A stretch of 27,297 bases of DNA, taken from positions 1 through 27,297 of the forward strand of contig CAZWQM010000018.1 in assembly GCA_964636225.1 (NCBI GenBank), given 5' to 3'. Shown here in pieces: positions 1 to 8,130 of the stretch. Each line of letters starts with the position of its first letter. Positions within the stretch are counted from its first letter, which is position 1. A program made the translations under genes and the position numbers. The stretch is from UBA1858 sp964636225 (GTDB lineage: Bacteria; Pseudomonadota; Gammaproteobacteria; UBA4575). The notes below the pieces were generated by a model, which searched no databases, was not told the origin of the DNA, and saw nothing but the letters and a program-made list of their open reading frames with translations.

Positions 1-237
1 GCAAAACCAAGCAGAACAATTATCAAATCTTAAATTTATTAAGCAAGCACACCTGCAGCTAAGCATAGATTCAGCATAGATACCTACATTATTAACTTCC
101 AGACTTGCATCCTGTTCGCTGGGTAATGGAATGGGAGCCACTTTATCATCCTAGGTAGCGCAAGCATTGAGAAGCAGGATTAACAGTGCTGCACAAAAAC
201 ATGTAAAGGATGAGGTTATTCGCTGGACTGAGAACAT
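1..237 (-). pseudogene. Remnant of a small lipoprotein gene with an in-frame stop (runs to window edge)
   Basis: On the minus strand an ATG at 237-235 opens a frame that encodes a hydrophobic signal (residues about 14-25) followed by the lipobox LLNAC, then A-T and a TAG stop at 153-151. The same frame stays open afterwards to the window edge. It continues as a typical hydrophilic lipoprotein start (DDKVAPIPLPSEQDASLEV) and then turns into an odd cysteine-rich stretch. A near-perfect 11-bp tandem duplication (AGCATAGAT at 62-70 and 73-81) lies where the composition changes; because 11 is not a multiple of three, it would shift the frame. The simplest reading is a decayed or sequencing-damaged lipoprotein gene downstream of alr. 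A 27-residue intact peptide is the alternative. No family is recognised. Confidence 0.45.
62..81. repeat. 11-bp near-tandem duplication
   Basis: AGCATAGAT occurs at 62-70 and again at 73-81, a unit of 11 bp including two spacer bases. It lies inside the remnant lipoprotein frame. Removing one copy on paper places a stop (TAG) shortly after codons for VGIYA, which would give a short lipoprotein of about 56 residues if the TAG at 153-151 were also read through. Confidence 0.6.
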
Positions 238-317
238 AAATTATTTCTTTTTAAAATAGAAACGGTTAAACAGTTAGTCCCATCAAGTGAAACTCAGTTC
301 AATAAAAAATCCAGAAT

Positions 318-1397
318 TTACTGATATTTGCGATGAATGCGTCCTGCAATTCCGCACAGTAGTTCATAGCTAATGGTGTTGGCGGCACTGGCGATTTCCG
401 TGACACATATATCATCACCCCAGAGCTCAACTTCATCGCCCAGGTTAGCCTCGATTTGGCTAATGTCAATGGTCATCATATCCATAGAAATACGTCCAAC
501 AATGGGCGCTAAATTACCATTCAGGCTCACGCGGACTTCACCATTGAGGTTTCGAGGGTAACCATCGGCATAACCTATGGCGACCACGCCAATACGCATT
601 TTGCGTGGGCAGGTAAAAGTGCTGCCATAGCCAATTTTATCACCCTGCTGGAACTGCTTAATCGAAATGATGGGGGCGCGCAGGGACATGACCGGTTTTA
701 ATTCGCTGGTATCCGGGTGAGTCTTGTCGTTTTGAAAAGGGGAAATACCATATAAAACCAAACCGGATCGGACCCATTCATACAGAGAGTTCGAGTAGGC
801 CAGAGTAGCGGCTGAGTTGGCTGCACTTCTCTCGCATCTTGGAAGATGACTGGTCGCCGTATCAAATAATTTCAACTGCTGCTGTGTGTAGTCGTTATCC
901 AGCAGGTCGGCATTAGCGAAATGCGTCATAAGACGAATTTTTGAAATGGCTTTAATGGATTGCAGCTGCTGGTAGACGTTTTGAATGCCTTGTAGGCGAA
1001 ATCCCAGACGCCCCATACCGGTATCAATTTTCAGCCATACCTGTATTGATTGGTTGAGCTTATGCTGCTGAAGAATTTTAATCTGCTGCTCATTATGAAT
1101 GACCGCCTGAACATTGGCGTCTGCAATCATTTGCAATTCTGTTTCGTTGGTGAAGCCTTGCAGGCAGACAATTGGATGAAGAATTCTTGCGGCGCGTAAT
1201 TCGACTGCTTCATTGGCACAGGAGACTGCAAATGCATCACTTTGAAGAAGTGCCTGTGCGGATCTCTCAAGACCATGCCCATAAGCATCGGCTTTAACTA
1301 CAGAAATTATTTTCGAGTTGCTGGCAAAAGTTCTTAAGATATTTAGATTGTGTGCAAGATGATCCAGTCTTATTAAGGCATATGCCGAACGTCTCAT
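318..1397 (-). CDS. alr: Alanine racemase
   Basis: This cytoplasmic PLP enzyme interconverts L- and D-alanine and supplies D-Ala for peptidoglycan. The 359-residue length is normal. The PLP-lysine motif SVVKADAYGHG places the Schiff-base lysine at K35, and the second catalytic base is the tyrosine of KIGYGSTF at Y257, in the usual fold-type III arrangement of N-terminal barrel and C-terminal beta domain. The ATG overlaps the dnaB stop in an ATGA, so the two genes are translationally coupled. Enterics also have an alr paralogue next to dnaB. Only one racemase lies in this window, so I cannot tell whether it is the sole (biosynthetic) copy or a dadX-type one. Confidence 0.97.
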   Translation of the reverse strand: MRRSAYALIRLDHLAHNLNILRTFASNSKIISVVKADAYGHGLERSAQALLQSDAFAVSCANEAVELRAARILHPIVCLQGFTNETELQMIADANVQAVIHNEQQIKILQQHKLNQSIQVWLKIDTGMGRLGFRLQGIQNVYQQLQSIKAISKIRLMTHFANADLLDNDYTQQQLKLFDTATSHLPRCERSAANSAATLAYSNSLYEWVRSGLVLYGISPFQNDKTHPDTSELKPVMSLRAPIISIKQFQQGDKIGYGSTFTCPRKMRIGVVAIGYADGYPRNLNGEVRVSLNGNLAPIVGRISMDMMTIDISQIEANLGDEVELWGDDICVTEIASAANTISYELLCGIAGRIHRKYQ

Positions 1398-2800
1398 GAA
1401 TATCTCTCGTGACCGTATAATTCAGGGATAAAGTTTTCGAAACGTGTGTATTGTCCTAAAAAGGTGAGGCGAGTTTTGAAAATGGGTCCGTTACGCTGTT
1501 TAGCAACAATAATTTCGGCCGTGCCTTTATCGGGTGAGTCTTCCTTGTAAACCTCATCCCGGTAGATAAAAACTATCAGGTCAGCATCCTGTTCAATTGC
1601 ACCAGATTCACGAAGATCAGACATTACAGGACGTTTATCTGTACGTTGTTCCAGACTTCGATTAAGTTGCGACAAGGCAATGACGGGTACATCCAGTTCT
1701 TTGGCCAATGCTTTGAGAGAGCGAGAAATTTCGGACACATCATTGGTACGATTTTCATTGCTGCCGGTAACCTGCATGAGTTGCAAATAATCAATCACAA
1801 TTAGTGATAGTCCATGCTCACGTTTCAAACGTCTTGCGCGTGCGCGAATTTCCGTGGGACTGAGTGCGGCGCTATCATCAATAAACAGTTTCGATTCCGA
1901 AAGCATGGAGACCGCGCTGGTGAGTCTTGGCCAATCTTCATCGGTGAGTTTTCCGGTACGAATATTCTGTTGATTAATGCGTCCGATGGAAGAAAGCATA
2001 CGCATAGTAAGTTGATGGCTGGGCATTTCCATACTGAAGATGGCGACTGTTGCCTGCTTTTGAATAACCGCATACTCCGCCATGTTCATGGCCAGACTGG
2101 TTTTACCCATGGAGGGACGACCAGCGACGATGATCAGGTCTCCTTTTTGTAAGCCGGAAGTTTTTTCATCGAATTCATCAAAACCTGTGGCGGTACCGGT
2201 AATGGCGTCACCACGTTCAAACAATTCATCAATGCGTTCTACTGTGGTTTTTAGCAGTTCTTTCATGCCCTGAAAACCGCCAGTGCCTCTGCTGCCGTGA
2301 TCGCCAATTTCAAAAATTTTCTTTTCCGCGATATCCAGTAGTTCACGACTGTTCATACCCTGTGGCTGGTAGGCGGATCCTGCGATCTCAGTGCCGGTGG
2401 AGGCCAACTGACGCAGGATGGATTTTTCCCTGACGATGCTGGCATAGGCCGCGATATTTGCCGCAGTGGGCGTTTCCTTGGCCAGGGTGGCCATGTATAC
2501 AGTGATATTCTTGCTGTTTACTTCAGATTTCTCTACCGAGTGTTTGATCTTATCGGCCAGTGTGACAACATCAAATGGTTGACTATGGTAGGCGAGCTCA
2601 GCAATTGCTCGAAAAATGATTCGATGATCAAAAAGGTGAAAATCATTTTCGTTGATGGTGTCAGCGATTTGGTCCCAGGCACCATTTTCCAGCATCAGCC
2701 CCCCCAGAACTGCCTGCTCTGCTTCTAATGAATAGGGGGGAGTGCGTAATGACTCCGCATTGGGAGCTGAAAAATCAGCGCTGGAGATTCTTTCTGCCAT
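1394..2800 (-). CDS. dnaB: Replicative DNA helicase DnaB
   Basis: This is the hexameric 5'-3' helicase of the replication fork, loaded at oriC by DnaC or DciA-type loaders. It has 468 residues, as expected without an intein. The N-terminal DnaB domain (about 20-125) precedes the RecA-like C-terminal domain. Walker A is GRPSMGKTS with K233, and the DnaB-specific hydrophobic DYLQLM (Walker B) and SQLNR segments follow. The start ATG is 26 bp downstream of rplI. It overlaps alr by 4 bp, so rplI, dnaB and alr probably share a transcript. Confidence 0.98.
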   Translation of the reverse strand: MAERISSADFSAPNAESLRTPPYSLEAEQAVLGGLMLENGAWDQIADTINENDFHLFDHRIIFRAIAELAYHSQPFDVVTLADKIKHSVEKSEVNSKNITVYMATLAKETPTAANIAAYASIVREKSILRQLASTGTEIAGSAYQPQGMNSRELLDIAEKKIFEIGDHGSRGTGGFQGMKELLKTTVERIDELFERGDAITGTATGFDEFDEKTSGLQKGDLIIVAGRPSMGKTSLAMNMAEYAVIQKQATVAIFSMEMPSHQLTMRMLSSIGRINQQNIRTGKLTDEDWPRLTSAVSMLSESKLFIDDSAALSPTEIRARARRLKREHGLSLIVIDYLQLMQVTGSNENRTNDVSEISRSLKALAKELDVPVIALSQLNRSLEQRTDKRPVMSDLRESGAIEQDADLIVFIYRDEVYKEDSPDKGTAEIIVAKQRNGPIFKTRLTFLGQYTRFENFIPELYGHERYS

Positions 2801-2826
2801 CAGCTAGGAGCGACGCTTGTCCCAGA

Positions 2827-3276
2827 TTAGTCTTCAGCTATGATATTAATGGTGACAGTGGCATTCACGTCTGTATGCAGATGCAATTCAACTGAGTATT
2901 TGCCAATATTGCGAAATGCGCCATCCGGCATGCGAATTTCACGCTTTTCAACTTCATGACCCTGAGCGTTGAGTGCTTCAAGTACATCGACATTGCCAAC
3001 TGATCCAAATAATTTACCTTCACTGGCTTCTTTAGCAGCAATAGTAACTGTAATGCCATCCAGTTTGGTTTTGCGCTCTTCGGCAGCCGCCAGCGCACTG
3101 GCTGCTTCGGCCTCTAATTCTGCGCGACGTGCTTCGAATTCAGCAATATTTTCAGCAGTTGCAAATTTGGCTTTGCCTTGAGGTATCAGATAATTACGAG
3201 CGAAGCCTGATTTCACACTAACTTTGTCACCCAGTGCGCCAAGATTTTCAACCTTCGACAATAAGATTACTTCCAT
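2827..3276 (-). CDS. rplI: 50S ribosomal protein bL9
   Basis: bL9 binds 23S rRNA domain V near the L1 stalk and helps keep reading frame. The 149-residue length is standard. The N-terminal globular domain has the signature MEVILL...LGALGDKVSVKSGFARNYLIPQGKA, followed by the long connecting helix rich in E, A and R (about 43-75) and the C-terminal domain ending in IIAED. A clear Shine-Dalgarno (GAAGGAA) precedes the ATG. It lies downstream of the DUF2232-like gene in the rpsF-rpsR ribosomal operon. Confidence 0.98.
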   Translation of the reverse strand: MEVILLSKVENLGALGDKVSVKSGFARNYLIPQGKAKFATAENIAEFEARRAELEAEAASALAAAEERKTKLDGITVTIAAKEASEGKLFGSVGNVDVLEALNAQGHEVEKREIRMPDGAFRNIGKYSVELHLHTDVNATVTINIIAED

Positions 3277-3309
3277 GGTTTTTCCTTCAAATAACGATAT
3301 GTGTATTTA

Positions 3310-4197
3310 TTATTTAACGCGTGTGCGTAGTTTGAAAAATGTTTCAAATATTCCCAGTATTAACACGACCAGAATCGCTTGGGGAATGAGAATTACTAAT
3401 ACGTAGGCAATTATTAACCATAGCCTGCCTTTTGTCATGGATCCACAAGTGGTATGGATAACCGCCATGCCTTGTAAAAAGAAAAGAATGATTAAAATGC
3501 CGCATAGTTGTGCGGCAAAAGCAGATTTGGCAAGGTATGCCCACACCCCAACGGCTAAAGCCAGCACCGCCAGCACGCGGCCAAGACGCATTTGTTGAAA
3601 ATCTGTTTCGAACTGATTTGTGCCATTTGCGAGGCAATAGAGTTTATAGCCAAATAGTAGAACACTGCTGTGTACCAGCACGATTGAGGCAATTAACACC
3701 CCAGTCATGAATTTTGCGCTTTGTGCCAGTAAAGCGGCAGTTTGCTCGCTACTGTAGCCACTTGCCTCAAGTACGGGTGTCAGTATTGACCCCAGTGACT
3801 GTTGCCAGAATAAATGCGCATCTGGAAAAAGAAGTGTGATCAGAACGAACACCAGGCCCGCAAGTATGGAGGCAGCCTGAAGCGACAAGGATAGTGAGCG
3901 GGTGTAATAAAATAACAGAGCAAGAAGAAATGTCGGTAATATTTGAGCGCTGGCTGTCAGTGCCCCCAGTGTGGCGTTGCCCAGTGCCACAGAGCTGATT
4001 AATGCAAGGGCAATCACGCAAGCCAGTCCAATCGAAAAGCTGTTTCTGGGGCCTGCATGTAATGTAATGAGTGTTATAGCAGCACCACTGATAATGGCGC
4101 TAAGCGGAAATACCAGCGCAAAAAGCAGGAAACCAAACACCACCGTGAAAGCGGGAAACTTTCCCGAAAGCGTAAAGCTGGCAAAGTTCTTAAGCAT
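3310..4197 (-). CDS. DUF2232-like polytopic membrane protein
   Basis: This is a very hydrophobic protein of about 295 residues with roughly seven to eight membrane-spanning segments from residue 15 to 280 and a basic C-terminal end (KLRTRVK). Position between rpsR and rplI and overall character fit the DUF2232/YybS-like predicted membrane proteins found at this place in many non-enteric gammaproteobacteria. Function is unknown and I see no catalytic motif. I chose the ATG at 4197; a TTG nine bases earlier (4206) is also in frame but has AGG directly against it. It is separated from rpsR by a perfect inverted repeat, which may reduce its expression relative to the ribosomal genes. Confidence 0.75.
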   Translation of the reverse strand: MLKNFASFTLSGKFPAFTVVFGFLLFALVFPLSAIISGAAITLITLHAGPRNSFSIGLACVIALALISSVALGNATLGALTASAQILPTFLLALLFYYTRSLSLSLQAASILAGLVFVLITLLFPDAHLFWQQSLGSILTPVLEASGYSSEQTAALLAQSAKFMTGVLIASIVLVHSSVLLFGYKLYCLANGTNQFETDFQQMRLGRVLAVLALAVGVWAYLAKSAFAAQLCGILIILFFLQGMAVIHTTCGSMTKGRLWLIIAYVLVILIPQAILVVLILGIFETFFKLRTRVK

Positions 4198-4224
4198 GGC
4201 CGACAACCTGGGCTGTTTAAGCGT

Positions 4225-4250
4225 CGGCGCCGTTAAGTCTAACGGCGCCG
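4225..4250 (-). promoter_or_regulatory. Perfect 11-bp inverted repeat downstream of rpsR
   Basis: CGGCGCCGTTA at 4225-4235 and its exact reverse complement at 4240-4250 flank a 4-base loop. The stem is GC-rich and starts 6 bases after the rpsR stop codon. No T-run follows on either strand, so it does not look like a standard intrinsic terminator. It is more likely an attenuating or 3'-end-stabilising hairpin between rpsR and the membrane-protein gene. Confidence 0.7.
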
Positions 4251-4256
4251 TGATGT

Positions 4257-4481
4257 TTAGTGTTGGTCGCTAAACGGCAATAAAGCCAGATAACGTGCGC
4301 GTTTGATGGCCGTGGTTAACTGGCGCTGGTAACGTGCTTTCGTTCCTGTAATTCGACTGGGAACGATTTTGCCAGTTTCGGTAATAAAGTCTTTAAGCAG
4401 GTCAATATCTTTATAATCGATTTGCTTGATGCCTTCTTCGGTAAATCGGCAATATCTTCTTCTACGGAAATACTTGGACAT
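4257..4481 (-). CDS. rpsR: 30S ribosomal protein bS18
   Basis: bS18 is a small-subunit platform protein that forms a heterodimer with bS6. The 74-residue sequence has the basic N-terminal segment KYFRRRRYCRF, then IDYKDIDLL and the strongly conserved SRITGTKARYQRQL...AIKRARYLALLP. The ATG is 2 bp after the rpsF stop. The Shine-Dalgarno GAGGAGGAA is formed by the last glutamate codons and stop of rpsF. No priB lies between rpsF and rpsR, unlike in enterics. Confidence 0.98.
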   Translation of the reverse strand: MSKYFRRRRYCRFTEEGIKQIDYKDIDLLKDFITETGKIVPSRITGTKARYQRQLTTAIKRARYLALLPFSDQH

Positions 4482-4483
4482 AA

Positions 4484-4945
4484 TTATTCCTCCTCGGCTG
4501 TTTCAACAGCTTCTTCTAATGATTCGTCGTCAGCGCTGTCGTCATCCGCGAAATCTTCATCTCCCTTTGAGTGTTCTTCCGAACGAGAAGTGGGCGTCTC
4601 GCGACTATCACGCTCACGCTCTTTTTCCAGAGATCTCATCATGGGAGAAGGTTCTGTTATCGCATCCTTGAAAGTAAGAACCATGTGACGAAGTACGGCA
4701 TCATTAAAACGGAATGCGCTGACAAGTTCATCGAGAATTTCCTGATTGGTCTCGATGTTCATCATCACGTAATGTGCTTTAAGAACTTTATTGATTGGGT
4801 AAGCCAGAATTCTGCGCCCCCAATCTTCCAGGCGATGGACTTTTCCATTGCCATTCTCAATCATGGTTTTGTAACGCTCGACCATGGCAGATACCTGGTC
4901 GCTCTGATCCGGATGGACCAGAAATACAATTTCATAATGTCTCAT
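4484..4945 (-). CDS. rpsF: 30S ribosomal protein bS6 with long acidic tail
   Basis: bS6 binds bS18 and 16S rRNA on the 30S platform. The core (about 1-100) shows MRHYEIVFLVHPDQ and LEDWGRRILAYPI and is canonical. After residue about 105 comes a charged tail with arginine/glutamate then almost only D, E, S and A residues, ending in EEE, giving 153 residues against about 131-135 in E. coli. In E. coli RimK adds glutamates to the bS6 C-terminus, so this tail may mimic or receive that modification (inference). An AAGGAG Shine-Dalgarno (forward 4951-4956) precedes the ATG, and a leader hairpin lies just upstream. Confidence 0.98.
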   Translation of the reverse strand: MRHYEIVFLVHPDQSDQVSAMVERYKTMIENGNGKVHRLEDWGRRILAYPINKVLKAHYVMMNIETNQEILDELVSAFRFNDAVLRHMVLTFKDAITEPSPMMRSLEKERERDSRETPTSRSEEHSKGDEDFADDDSADDESLEEAVETAEEE

Positions 4946-4959
4946 TGTGGCTCCTTAAG

Positions 4960-4989
4960 GTCTGTGTCCTCCCGCAGACATTTACGGTG
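4960..4989 (-). promoter_or_regulatory. Possible bS6:bS18 autoregulatory leader hairpin
   Basis: In the rpsF leader, GTCTG and CAGAC pair (forward 4975-4979 with 4960-4964) around a 10-base loop. Just 5' on the minus strand is CACCG (forward 4985-4989), and CCTT/AAGG can close an outer stem that includes the Shine-Dalgarno. Many bacteria carry an rpsF leader in which a CCG-containing bulged hairpin mimics the 16S site and is bound by the bS6:bS18 complex to repress translation. The location and elements fit, but I have not matched the consensus base by base. Confidence 0.35.
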
Positions 4990-5019
4990 AGGAAAGGTGC
5001 TTGAAAAATAGAGACGCGA

Positions 5020-5048
5020 AGTGTACGTGAGCTTGGCGGAACATTCAA
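5020..5048 (-). promoter_or_regulatory. Candidate sigma-70 promoter for rpsF-rpsR operon
   Basis: On the minus strand TTGAAT (forward 5043-5048) and TACACT (forward 5020-5025) are separated by exactly 17 bp. The -35 overlaps the end of rlmB, so the ribosomal operon could start here with a leader of about 70 bases containing the hairpin at 4960-4989. Each box matches consensus at four of six positions. Confidence 0.4.
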
Positions 5049-5788
5049 TGGCGGCGTTGGCGCAATGCCTCATACAGAAAAATACCTGTGGCCACAGAAA
5101 CATTGAGGCTTTCGACATCACCCAACATAGGCAGCGAGTAGAGCTGATCACAACGTTCCTGAGTAAGTCGTCTCAGGCCTTGACCCTCGGCACCCATGAC
5201 TATCGCGGTGGGTTGAGTCAGATTCGACTGATAAATACTATTCGATGCTTCACCGGCAGCTCCATAGACCCAAACGCCGGATTTTTTAATTGCATCAATA
5301 AACCTTGCTAAGTTTGAGGTCTTAGCCAGTTTTAGTCTGACTGTCGCACCTGAAGCAGTTTTATGAACAATCGGCGAGAGAGGTGCTGAGTTTCTTTGTG
5401 GTACCACGACCGCATCCACCCCGGCCGCATTGGCCGTGCGCAGGCAGGCACCGAAATTATGCGGATCGCTGACTTCGTCTAGAATCAATATCAGAGGTGC
5501 TGAGTCAGTCTTTTCAATTAGAGTGATTATTTGGTGTTCATCAACCAGTGGGGTGGGAGAGCAGTTAGCCGCAATACCCTGGTGCTGGGCGCCTTCACAT
5601 AAATGATCAAGCTTGGCTCGCTGTACCTGCTGAATTGAAATACCCAGTGCCTTGGCCTGATCCAGTAGCTGCACGATGCGATGATTGTTTTTATTTTGTT
5701 CCAGCCAAATGGATTGGGCTCGCTGAGGCTGCCATCGCAATAAAGATGCAACGGTATGGATACCGGGCAAAATTTCTTTTTTACTCAT
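5045..5788 (-). CDS. rlmB: 23S rRNA 2'-O-methyltransferase RlmB (Gm2251)
   Basis: This SPOUT-class enzyme methylates the ribose of G2251 in the peptidyl-transferase P loop of 23S rRNA using SAM. The 247-residue length is typical. The N-terminal substrate-binding domain (about 1-75) includes LPGIHTVASLL. The three SpoU motifs are all present: DEVSDPHNFGACLRTA (motif 1 with N and R), IVMGAEGQGLRRL (motif 2) and LPMLGDVESLNVSVATG (motif 3). It lies 18 bp after rnr, a conserved pair (rnr-rlmB). Confidence 0.96.
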   Translation of the reverse strand: MSKKEILPGIHTVASLLRWQPQRAQSIWLEQNKNNHRIVQLLDQAKALGISIQQVQRAKLDHLCEGAQHQGIAANCSPTPLVDEHQIITLIEKTDSAPLILILDEVSDPHNFGACLRTANAAGVDAVVVPQRNSAPLSPIVHKTASGATVRLKLAKTSNLARFIDAIKKSGVWVYGAAGEASNSIYQSNLTQPTAIVMGAEGQGLRRLTQERCDQLYSLPMLGDVESLNVSVATGIFLYEALRQRRH

Positions 5789-5806
5789 AGGGTGGCTTAC
5801 GCCTGT

Positions 5807-8041
5807 TTATTTTTTACGCTTGGATTTTTTGGGACGTTTGCGGTTATTCGGGTTTTTATTTTGTTCCAGTACAAAATCAATTTTACGCTCGTCAATGTCC
5901 ACACGGGTAACAATAATTTCCACTTTATCCCCCAGACGAAAAACATTTCCGGTGAGTTCGCCCTCAAGCGTCATTTTTGAAGGATCAAACTGATAGTAGT
6001 CATCAGATAAAGTACTAATGTGAATCAGACCTTCAACATAAATATCATGCAGTTCTACAAATAGACCAAAAGAGGTCACGCTGGTAATGGAGCCGGTGAA
6101 AATCTTGCCCACTTTGTCCTGCATAAATTCACACTTCAGTGTGGCTTCGGCATCTCGCGTGGCATCGTCGGCTCTGCGTTCTGTCATGGAACAATGTTCG
6201 CCCTGTAGTACCAGATCATTATGACTGTAAATAAATGTATCTGCTTTTTTCCCATTAGCCAGATGACTGATGGCGCGATGCACAATTAAATCGGGATAGC
6301 GACGTATGGGTGAAGTAAAGTGAGCATAGAAAGGATGCGCCAGACCAAAGTGTCCGACATTGTCCGGACTATAAACGGCTTGGGAAAGGGAACGGAGTAA
6401 CATGGTTTCAATCCAGCGGTCTTCTTCGCGTAGGTTCACCCGGTGAATAAGGTCAGCATAATGTCCGGGCTCAGGCTTTTCTCCGCCGGGTAAGTTCAGG
6501 CCCAGAGGTTTTAACAGTTGGCGCAGTTCTTTGAGTTTTGTTTCTGTAGGACCCTCGTGAATGCGATATAAGCCGGGAATTTTATTTTTTGTTAAATATT
6601 TTGCGGCAGCTACATTGGCTGCAATCATGCACTCTTCAATGATGCGGTGTGCATCGTTTCTTTCATAAGGATAAATTCTGACAATTTTCTTGTTTGGGCC
6701 AAATTCAATTTTTGTTTCAGTTGAATGAAAGTCCATAGCCCCACGACGTTCGCGGTATTTCAGCATAGCCTCGAATAGCTTGTAGAGTTCGTCGAGTTGT
6801 GAGCAGAGAACGTCAAGTGTTTTGCGTTGTTTGGTCTGTTTTTCAACGACGCATGCGGCCACCTGTGTATAAGTCAGACGTGCATGAGATTCTATTACCG
6901 CTTTGTAAAACTGATAACTCTGCATTTCACCTTCGGGTGAAATATTCATTTCGCAAACTAGAGTCAAGCGTGGTGTGTGAGGATTCAGTGAGCAAAGGCC
7001 ATTAGATAAGTTTTCCGGTAGCATGGGGATTACTTTGCCCGGAAAATAAACCGAAGTTCCGCGCCATTGGGCTTCTTTATTGAGCTCGGTTCCTGGAGTT
7101 ACATAAAATGAAACATCCGCAATGGCAACATACAGCTTCCAGCCACTATTGCGTTGTTCACAGTAAACTGCGTCATCAAAATCCTTGGCATCTTCACCGT
7201 CAATAGTCACAAAAGGCAGTGTGCGTAAATCTTTGCGCCTGGGCGATTCATCAATAATGGATTGTTCGGAGAAAGATTCCGCTTCATCAATTACTTCTTG
7301 GGAGAACTCGCTGGGTATGGAATGCACGCGAATGGCAATATCTATTTCCATGCCCGGTGCCATGTGTTCACCGAGTACTTCAGATATCTCGCCTATAGGT
7401 TGGGTTCGTTTGCTTGGTTGTTCAGTAATTTTTGCAACGACAATTTGTCCGTGCACAGCATGATTTTTTTTGTCCGCAGGAATAAAAATATCCTGATGAA
7501 TGCGTTTATTGTCAGGAACAACAAAACCCATACCCTGTTCTTCATGATAGCGCCCCACTATCTGGGTATTGTGACGTTCCAGGATTTCTACAACATGTCC
7601 TTCTTTACGACCGTCTTTTTTAATTAATGTCACCTGAACGACCGCTCGGTCACCATGTAAAGCAGCGCGCATTTCTCTAGGGGATAAAAAGATATCCGGT
7701 TCGCAATGCTCATCCGGGATTAAAAAACCAAAGCCGTCGGGATGGCCGATAATGCGGCCTCGTACCAGATCGGCATGGCCAACTGGAAGATAAGAGCCCT
7801 GCCGGTTGCGTACCAATTGTCCATCTCTTTCCATTGCGCGTAAACGGCGTTCCAGGGATTCAAGGTCACGCTCACTTGAGAGACCAAGCGATTTTATAAT
7901 TTTAGTGAAACTGGCGGGACCTTCGTTATTTTCAATAACTTCTAAAATAAATTCGCGGCTTGCAATTGGGTGGGCGTATTTGGCAGCTTCTCTTTTTGCA
8001 TGCGGGTCACGAGGTTTTCGTGTTTTTTTGGATTTGGTCAT
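5807..8041 (-). CDS. rnr: Ribonuclease R
   Basis: This is a processive 3'-5' exoribonuclease of the RNB family that degrades structured RNA and takes part in rRNA and tmRNA quality control. The 744 residues run in the usual order: basic N-terminus and winged helix (about 25-85), two cold-shock OB domains (about 85-230), the RNB catalytic domain with the aspartate cluster DGEDAKDFDDA near residue 280, an S1 domain (about 640-725) and a short lysine-rich tail (RKRPKKSKRKK). It is somewhat shorter than the 813-residue E. coli enzyme because the tail is short. Confidence 0.97.
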   Translation of the reverse strand: MTKSKKTRKPRDPHAKREAAKYAHPIASREFILEVIENNEGPASFTKIIKSLGLSSERDLESLERRLRAMERDGQLVRNRQGSYLPVGHADLVRGRIIGHPDGFGFLIPDEHCEPDIFLSPREMRAALHGDRAVVQVTLIKKDGRKEGHVVEILERHNTQIVGRYHEEQGMGFVVPDNKRIHQDIFIPADKKNHAVHGQIVVAKITEQPSKRTQPIGEISEVLGEHMAPGMEIDIAIRVHSIPSEFSQEVIDEAESFSEQSIIDESPRRKDLRTLPFVTIDGEDAKDFDDAVYCEQRNSGWKLYVAIADVSFYVTPGTELNKEAQWRGTSVYFPGKVIPMLPENLSNGLCSLNPHTPRLTLVCEMNISPEGEMQSYQFYKAVIESHARLTYTQVAACVVEKQTKQRKTLDVLCSQLDELYKLFEAMLKYRERRGAMDFHSTETKIEFGPNKKIVRIYPYERNDAHRIIEECMIAANVAAAKYLTKNKIPGLYRIHEGPTETKLKELRQLLKPLGLNLPGGEKPEPGHYADLIHRVNLREEDRWIETMLLRSLSQAVYSPDNVGHFGLAHPFYAHFTSPIRRYPDLIVHRAISHLANGKKADTFIYSHNDLVLQGEHCSMTERRADDATRDAEATLKCEFMQDKVGKIFTGSITSVTSFGLFVELHDIYVEGLIHISTLSDDYYQFDPSKMTLEGELTGNVFRLGDKVEIIVTRVDIDERKIDFVLEQNKNPNNRKRPKKSKRKK

Positions 8042-8130
8042 ATGATGAATACTACAGGTTTTGCATGAATAAACGTAGAAGTAATTTAAATTTGATATAA
8101 GAGGTGAGATGTTGAATATTGATGGAATTT

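Noticed and set aside
1814..2152. 112-codon plus-strand open frame inside dnaB
   Set aside because: It is antisense to the strongly conserved DnaB catalytic domain and shows no coding features of its own.
4571..4990. 139-codon plus-strand frame over rpsF
   Set aside because: It is a shadow of rpsF and its leader; the sequence is low in structure and has no start signal.
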